Origin: Bacillota bacterium
Lineage (GTDB): Bacteria; Bacillota; Clostridia; Lachnospirales; Lachnospiraceae
Reading direction: 5' to 3'
NCBI GenBank assembly: GCA_023399455.1
Contig: JAEWPN010000125.1
Coordinates: 1-18,233 of the forward strand
Length of the DNA stretch: 18,233 bases
Below, piece after piece: positions 14,404 through 18,233 of this stretch; positions within the stretch are counted from its first letter, which is position 1; every line of letters begins with the position of its first letter. The notes beneath the pieces were generated by a model. That model made no database searches. It was given only the letters and a program-made list of their open reading frames with translations, and was not told where the DNA came from. The translations under genes were made by a program, and so were the position numbers.

Positions 14404-16251
14404 ATGTTTAAAAAGATCAAAGAAATCGTAATTGGCAAGCCCCTTCATAATAAGGAGCTGCAAAGTGAAAAATTGGATGTATTTTGGGGGCTGCCTATTA
14501 TGGCCAGCGATGCCATCTCTTCCGTTGCTTACGCTGTTGAAGAAATCTTATGGATATTAGTTCTCGTAGTGGGACTTGCCGCTTATAGGTATATGTTTTT
14601 TACGGCTATCATTATTATCCTTCTGCTCCTCATTCTGGTCTTTTCCTATCTCCAAACAATTGACAGCTATCCCCGCGGCGGAGGCTCGTATACTGTAGCA
14701 AAAGAAAATCTGGGAGAAAAACCGGGTTTATTAGCTGCCGCTTCTTTGATTATCGGCTATATTTTGACCGTGGCGGTCAGTACCTCTGCGGGAACTGCGG
14801 CCATTACTTCCGCAATCCCCGCCCTGCTTCCTTATAATGTAGGAGTTACTCTTTTCCTCATTTTCCTGATGACATTAGGTAATTTAAGAGGGGTTCGTGA
14901 ATCCGCTAAAATATTTGCCATGCCTACTTATATCTTCATCGCTTCCATGCTGATTATGATTGTAACCGGACTTTTCAAAGTGTATGTGCTGGGCTACGTT
15001 CCCCAATCTTCTTTTCCGATTCCTGAAGCAGTAGGAGATGTGACCTTTTTCCTGATCATCCGTGCTTTTGCGGCAGGTTGTTCCGGCCTTACCGGTGTCG
15101 AAGCGGTCAGCAACGCCATACCGAACTTCACCGAACCCGCCCAGAAAAATGCGAAAAGAGTGTTGGGGCTTCTCGCCTTATTCGTCCTGATCATCTTCGG
15201 CGGAACCGCATATCTGTCCACCCTTTATCATGCGGTCCCCAACAACAGCATAACCGTACTTTCACAGATAGCCACTCAGGTATTCGGAAACGGCGTATGG
15301 TTTTATATCCTGCAGATCGCTACCGCTACTATATTAGTAATGGCTGCCAATACCTCTTATGCAGGGCTTCCCATGCTCTTGTCTCTGATTGCTACCGACG
15401 GTTACGCACCCAGGCAGTTTGCAATGCGCGGAAGCCGATTGGGATATTCCAACGGCATTCTTGCACTAAGTGCGGCGGCGGCTTTTCTTGTGGTGATTTA
15501 CCATGCAGATACTCATGGACTGGTCCCTCTTTATGCCATCGGCGTGTTCATCTCCTTTACGCTGTCTCAAATAGGAATGCTTTTTAAATGGGCAAAAAGC
15601 AACGTCCCGGGCAGGATTTATAAAATCGTTATCAACGGCCTGGGTGCAGTTATGACCGTGGCTACCGTTATAAGCATTTTGTACAGCAAGATGTTAGAAG
15701 GCGCGTGGATCACTATAGTGCTCATCTTCATTCTCGTGATCGGTATGAAGACAATCAATTATCACTACACTAACATCGCCAGGCAGCTCCGTCTGGATCC
15801 GACGCAGGTGCAGACGGAAATCAATACTCTGAACGTGAAGAAACATATGATCGTCATCGTGGGGTCTCTGAACAAGGCTTCCTTAAAGGCGATTAACTAT
15901 GCCAGATTTTTGTCAGACGACCAAAATATCGTTATTTTCCATGTCTCCATCGACAAGGACAGTGCGAGGAATATTAAAGAAAAGTGGAAGGAATGCGGAA
16001 TTCCCATTCCTCTTATCGTTAAATACTCTCCTTACAGAGAGGTGGTCAACCCCTTAATCCAGTACATCGAGTCGGAGGAACACGCCTCCAGCCCCGGAGA
16101 TATGATTACAGTAGTAATACCGCAGTTTATCGTAAGAAAATCATGGCAGAACCTTCTGCACAATCAAACAGCTTTCGTCATAAGGAAAAAGCTTCTGCGC
16201 GACAGACATATAGCAGTAATCAACATACCTTTTGTTCTGGATAATAATTAA
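14404..16251 (+). CDS. kimA: APC-family permease, KimA-type K+ importer
   Basis: KimA proteins import K+ with protons at high affinity and are inhibited by c-di-AMP in B. subtilis. This 615-residue protein has about 12 membrane segments in residues 25-455 and a cytosolic USP-like domain from about 470. It matches KimA throughout: IGKPLHNKEL, SDAISSVAYAVEE with Asp36 and Tyr43, YPRGGGSYTVAKENLGEKPG, TGVEAVSNAIPNF, LVPLYAIGVFISFTLSQ and PQFIVRKSWQNLLHNQ. In TM3, where B. subtilis has Asp117-Tyr118 with Thr121 and Ser125, this protein has Gly118-Tyr119 with Thr122 and Ser126, so one ion-site acid is missing. AGGAG lies 8 nt before the chosen ATG; a GTG at 14395 is inside that site. It is monocistronic, with its own promoter and terminator. 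Transport of another substrate is possible. Confidence 0.85.
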   Translation: MFKKIKEIVIGKPLHNKELQSEKLDVFWGLPIMASDAISSVAYAVEEILWILVLVVGLAAYRYMFFTAIIIILLLLILVFSYLQTIDSYPRGGGSYTVAKENLGEKPGLLAAASLIIGYILTVAVSTSAGTAAITSAIPALLPYNVGVTLFLIFLMTLGNLRGVRESAKIFAMPTYIFIASMLIMIVTGLFKVYVLGYVPQSSFPIPEAVGDVTFFLIIRAFAAGCSGLTGVEAVSNAIPNFTEPAQKNAKRVLGLLALFVLIIFGGTAYLSTLYHAVPNNSITVLSQIATQVFGNGVWFYILQIATATILVMAANTSYAGLPMLLSLIATDGYAPRQFAMRGSRLGYSNGILALSAAAAFLVVIYHADTHGLVPLYAIGVFISFTLSQIGMLFKWAKSNVPGRIYKIVINGLGAVMTVATVISILYSKMLEGAWITIVLIFILVIGMKTINYHYTNIARQLRLDPTQVQTEINTLNVKKHMIVIVGSLNKASLKAINYARFLSDDQNIVIFHVSIDKDSARNIKEKWKECGIPIPLIVKYSPYREVVNPLIQYIESEEHASSPGDMITVVIPQFIVRKSWQNLLHNQTAFVIRKKLLRDRHIAVINIPFVLDNN

Positions 16252-16304
16252 TACGTAAAGTGACGGCGGCTTGTTCAGCATAAAACGTCTCAATAATCAT
16301 AATT

Positions 16305-16340
16305 AAAGACGATACACCGCAAGTAGTATCGTCTTTTTTA
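16305..16340 (+). terminator. Rho-independent terminator, probably bidirectional
   Basis: AAAGACGATAC pairs with GTATCGTCTTT around a 10-nt loop, followed by TTTTTT read on the plus strand. It lies between convergent genes; on the minus strand the stem is followed by TTTAATTAT, so it may also end the LysM/GH18 transcript. Confidence 0.9.
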
Positions 16341-16374
16341 TATTGGGCGTGAACCATTGATATTGCATTAGTTA

Positions 16375-17673
16375 TCAGTTCACTCCCAAACGTTTCTCTA
16401 TATAATATTGGGTATTGATAATAAGCCAAAGTTGAGCATCGAATCTCATAATAGTCCAAAGAGACAGCCCTTGAAGATTATATTCATCTACCAGCCTGGC
16501 TCGCGCATCAAAACTTCTCGCATCCTTAAACCAAACCACATGTAGAATCCCATTATTATCTACATAATAAAAATAAGGCGACTGCGCTGCTTCATTAAAT
16601 TGTATCGGTATATTGTCGTCTGCCGCCATTTGTATCGCATCATTATTGGATATTACGGTAGCTGCTGTGGCACCGGGAACATAGGGAAGAGTCCAATCAT
16701 AGCCCTGTGTAGTAATTCCCAGAAAGAAGAACTTTTCAGTGGGAATAATGCTGACCATATAATCTAATAATTCTATCAAAACATTCACCGGAAAAATTGA
16801 GCTTGGATATCTATACGACCTTGCCCAATCATAGGAAGCCAATATAATTCCATCTACATATTCAGATAATTTTGAATAATCTATTCTTTCAAACTTAGTG
16901 CCGGGGGTGTTAAGATTTGAAATTGGTGATATAGTTATAACTATTCTGTAGCCTTCCGAGTGAAAGATCCGGGAAGCTCTTTCCAAATATTCAACAATGC
17001 TATTTAGGTTGTCATAGGTGATGTTATCGACATAGACATTAATACCGTAATAACCTTTCGTTTTCAGTATATCAAGAGCAGTATAAATAAGGCGGTCCTG
17101 TACAGAAGGATTATTTAAAATATCATAAGAAACTTCAATGCTGGCTACTCCCTCTTCCGTAATAGTGGAAACAAACATCATGGGCGCAACACCATAGGCT
17201 TTCGCTAACTGAATTAATTCAGTTTCATCATCACTGGCAATAATTTCTCCTCCCCTCATAGCCCTATAATTAAATATCGTCAGATAAGATAGAAAAGGAA
17301 GCGTTTTTATCAAAACAGATCTATCAATATAAGGAAAAGTATAACCGCTAGTCGCAATTGTCCGCGTCCTATTGGTCTGATAACTTATAACGATAGTTTC
17401 ACCGGCGTACAAAATTTCTCTATCTGCAAGATAGGGATTATTTCTTAGTAATTCCATTGGCAAAACACCGAATTGTTCCGCAATTCCAACCAAAGTATCA
17501 CCGGGCTTGACAGTATAGAGTGTTTCCGGCTGAACAATCACAATGGTTTGTCCTATTGCTAAATTGTCAAAGTTAGTGATTCCGTTTTCTAATATTAATC
17601 TATCAACGGGTATTTTGTAATATTCTGCGATTGAATAGATAGTTTCACCGGATTGAACAACGTGTATAATCAT
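16375..17673 (-). CDS. Two-LysM, GH18-like spore cortex/coat-type protein with degenerate catalytic motif
   Basis: The 432-residue protein has LysM domains at residues 1-47 and 51-97, which bind peptidoglycan glycans, and a GH18-like barrel from about 110 to the end. There is no signal peptide, as in the YaaH/SleL cortex-lytic and coat proteins of spore formers. The family stretch near the C-terminus (GLSLWTIMRFDAQLWLII) and an ASYDW motif (compare MTYDE) support this. The catalytic motif, normally of the form DGxxIDxE, reads YGINVYVDN at 209-217: the acid positions are Tyr214 and Asp216, with no catalytic Glu. It is therefore likely inactive or altered, perhaps a binding protein. The gene is visibly more AT-rich than its neighbours. 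A weak GAGAGAAG precedes the ATG. Confidence 0.8.
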   Translation of the reverse strand: MIIHVVQSGETIYSIAEYYKIPVDRLILENGITNFDNLAIGQTIVIVQPETLYTVKPGDTLVGIAEQFGVLPMELLRNNPYLADREILYAGETIVISYQTNRTRTIATSGYTFPYIDRSVLIKTLPFLSYLTIFNYRAMRGGEIIASDDETELIQLAKAYGVAPMMFVSTITEEGVASIEVSYDILNNPSVQDRLIYTALDILKTKGYYGINVYVDNITYDNLNSIVEYLERASRIFHSEGYRIVITISPISNLNTPGTKFERIDYSKLSEYVDGIILASYDWARSYRYPSSIFPVNVLIELLDYMVSIIPTEKFFFLGITTQGYDWTLPYVPGATAATVISNNDAIQMAADDNIPIQFNEAAQSPYFYYVDNNGILHVVWFKDARSFDARARLVDEYNLQGLSLWTIMRFDAQLWLIINTQYYIEKRLGVN

Positions 17674-17702
17674 AAACTTCTCTCAAAGAGTCTTATTAAT
17701 TC

Positions 17703-17711
17703 TATTATATG
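17703..17711 (-). promoter_or_regulatory. Possible -10 element of the LysM/GH18 gene
   Basis: The minus strand reads CATATAATA, 29 nt before the start codon. It contains a perfect sigma-A TATAAT but has no good -35 at 17 nt (GTCATG), and it also fits the CATAnnnTA form of the late mother-cell factor sigma-K. Sporulation-linked expression would suit the product, but the site is short and the call is tentative. Confidence 0.35.
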
Positions 17712-17780
17712 CTACTCATACCTGTTCATGACATTATGGTATATATTATTGCTACAGCATTGAAAAAGGTGCGGATGGAT

Positions 17781-17833
17781 AAAAGGAGAGTGTCGCTCCA
17801 TCACTTTATTTCAGTGATTTTGTGACACCCTCT
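17781..17833 (-). terminator. Structured terminator of the ahpF-like gene
   Basis: On the minus strand, just past the stop codon, AGAGGGTGTC pairs with GACACTCTC (G-U tolerated) enclosing an inner stem ATCACT/AGTGAT, and the whole is followed by CTTTTATCC. The two-tier hairpin with a short T-run is a plausible terminator. Confidence 0.65.
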
Positions 17834-17835
17834 GA

Positions 17836-18233
17836 CTAACTTCTTATTAAATGATCAAATGCACTTAAGGCTGCGGTCGCTCCAGAACCCATCGCAATGA
17901 TAATCTGTTTGTATGCACTATCGGTACAATCTCCTGCCGCAAACACTCCGGGAAGGCTTGTGGCATTGTGGTTATCCACGATAATTTCTCCTATTCGGTT
18001 GCGTTCTACCGTATCACCCAGCCACTCTGTATTAGCTACCAAACCAATCTGAACAAATACGCCCTCTAGTTCTACATGGTGTTCTTCCCCTGTATCACGA
18101 TCTGCATAAGTAATTCCGTTCACCTTCTGGTCTCCGGTAATTTCCTTTGTCTGAACATTCTTCACAACAGTCACATTGGGCAGACTGTAAAGACGTTTCT
18201 GAAGGATAGCATCTGCTTTCAGTTCGGGCATAA
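17836..18233 (-). CDS. ahpF: AhpF/thioredoxin-reductase-like flavoprotein, C-terminal part
   Basis: Only the last 132 codons are in the window; the gene begins beyond the right edge and the ATG at 18231 is internal. The visible sequence is the C-terminal FAD/NAD-binding part of alkyl hydroperoxide reductase subunit F or a close thioredoxin reductase relative: PELKADAILQKRLYSLPNVT, a strand-rich segment with RDTGEEHHVELEGVFVQIGL, NTEWL, GEIIVDNHNATSLPG, and the FAD-contacting VFAAGDCTDSAYKQIIIAMG followed by SAFDHLIRS at the end. AhpF passes electrons from NAD(P)H to the peroxidase AhpC, protecting anaerobes from peroxides. The redox CxxC and the NAD site lie outside the window, so AhpF versus a stand-alone thioredoxin reductase cannot be fully settled. 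Confidence 0.85.
   Translation of the reverse strand, partial: MPELKADAILQKRLYSLPNVTVVKNVQTKEITGDQKVNGITYADRDTGEEHHVELEGVFVQIGLVANTEWLGDTVERNRIGEIIVDNHNATSLPGVFAAGDCTDSAYKQIIIAMGSGATAALSAFDHLIRS

Noticed and set aside
14226..14438. A 70-codon minus-strand frame in the licT-kimA gap
   Set aside because: It overlaps the kimA promoter, ribosome site and start, has no good ribosome site of its own and resembles no protein family.

Overview
The window looks like chromosomal DNA of an anaerobic, probably spore-forming member of the Bacillota, class Clostridia and most likely Lachnospiraceae. This rests on moderate to low GC, strong AGGAGG-type ribosome sites with several GTG starts, a LicT-type antitermination leader, a LysM/glycosidase-18 spore-coat-type protein and a proofreading-dead PolA. 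No rRNA, tRNA, CRISPR array, prophage or insertion sequence was seen. Nearly all genes lie on the minus strand; only the KimA-type transporter lies on the plus strand.

Positions 1-8248 (minus strand) read as one tightly packed housekeeping operon. In transcription order it carries a small zinc-finger membrane protein of anti-sigma type, DNA polymerase I (polA), dephospho-CoA kinase (coaE, overlapping polA), an unusually long FtsA-like actin ATPase with beta-grasp-like C-terminal modules (overlapping coaE), the metallo-hydrolase WalJ, an ACT-domain protein (UPF0237), and the DUF711/UPF0210 'PFL family' protein, which runs off the left edge.

Positions 8391-13998 (minus strand) are an N-acetylglucosamine uptake and catabolism unit. 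A clear sigma-A promoter is followed by a LicT-type RAT sequence overlapping a terminator, then the antiterminator gene, EIIA, HPr, EIIBC (nagE), nagB, nagA and a strong terminator. The unit carries every PTS component except enzyme I. Two regulatory features look rewired. HPr has Lys where the regulatory Ser46 should be. The antiterminator keeps both PRD1 histidines, but by my alignment both PRD2 histidines are Asn. Together these suggest that HPr-based catabolite control has been lost while EII-based substrate sensing is kept.

Positions 13999-14403 are a divergent intergenic region holding an 86-bp imperfect palindrome and a promoter for the plus-strand gene. That gene (14404-16251) is a KimA-type K+ importer with a C-terminal USP-like domain and a Gly in place of the TM3 Asp known from B. 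subtilis KimA. It shares a bidirectional-looking terminator with a convergent AT-rich gene for a two-LysM/GH18 protein whose catalytic motif is degenerate. The right edge holds the C-terminal part of an AhpF-like flavoprotein followed by a structured terminator.

The items most worth a second look are the FtsA/beta-grasp fusion in the polA-coaE operon, the coordinated loss of HPr-linked regulatory residues in the nag operon, the DUF711/ACT pair, the degenerate GH18 protein and the 86-bp palindrome.
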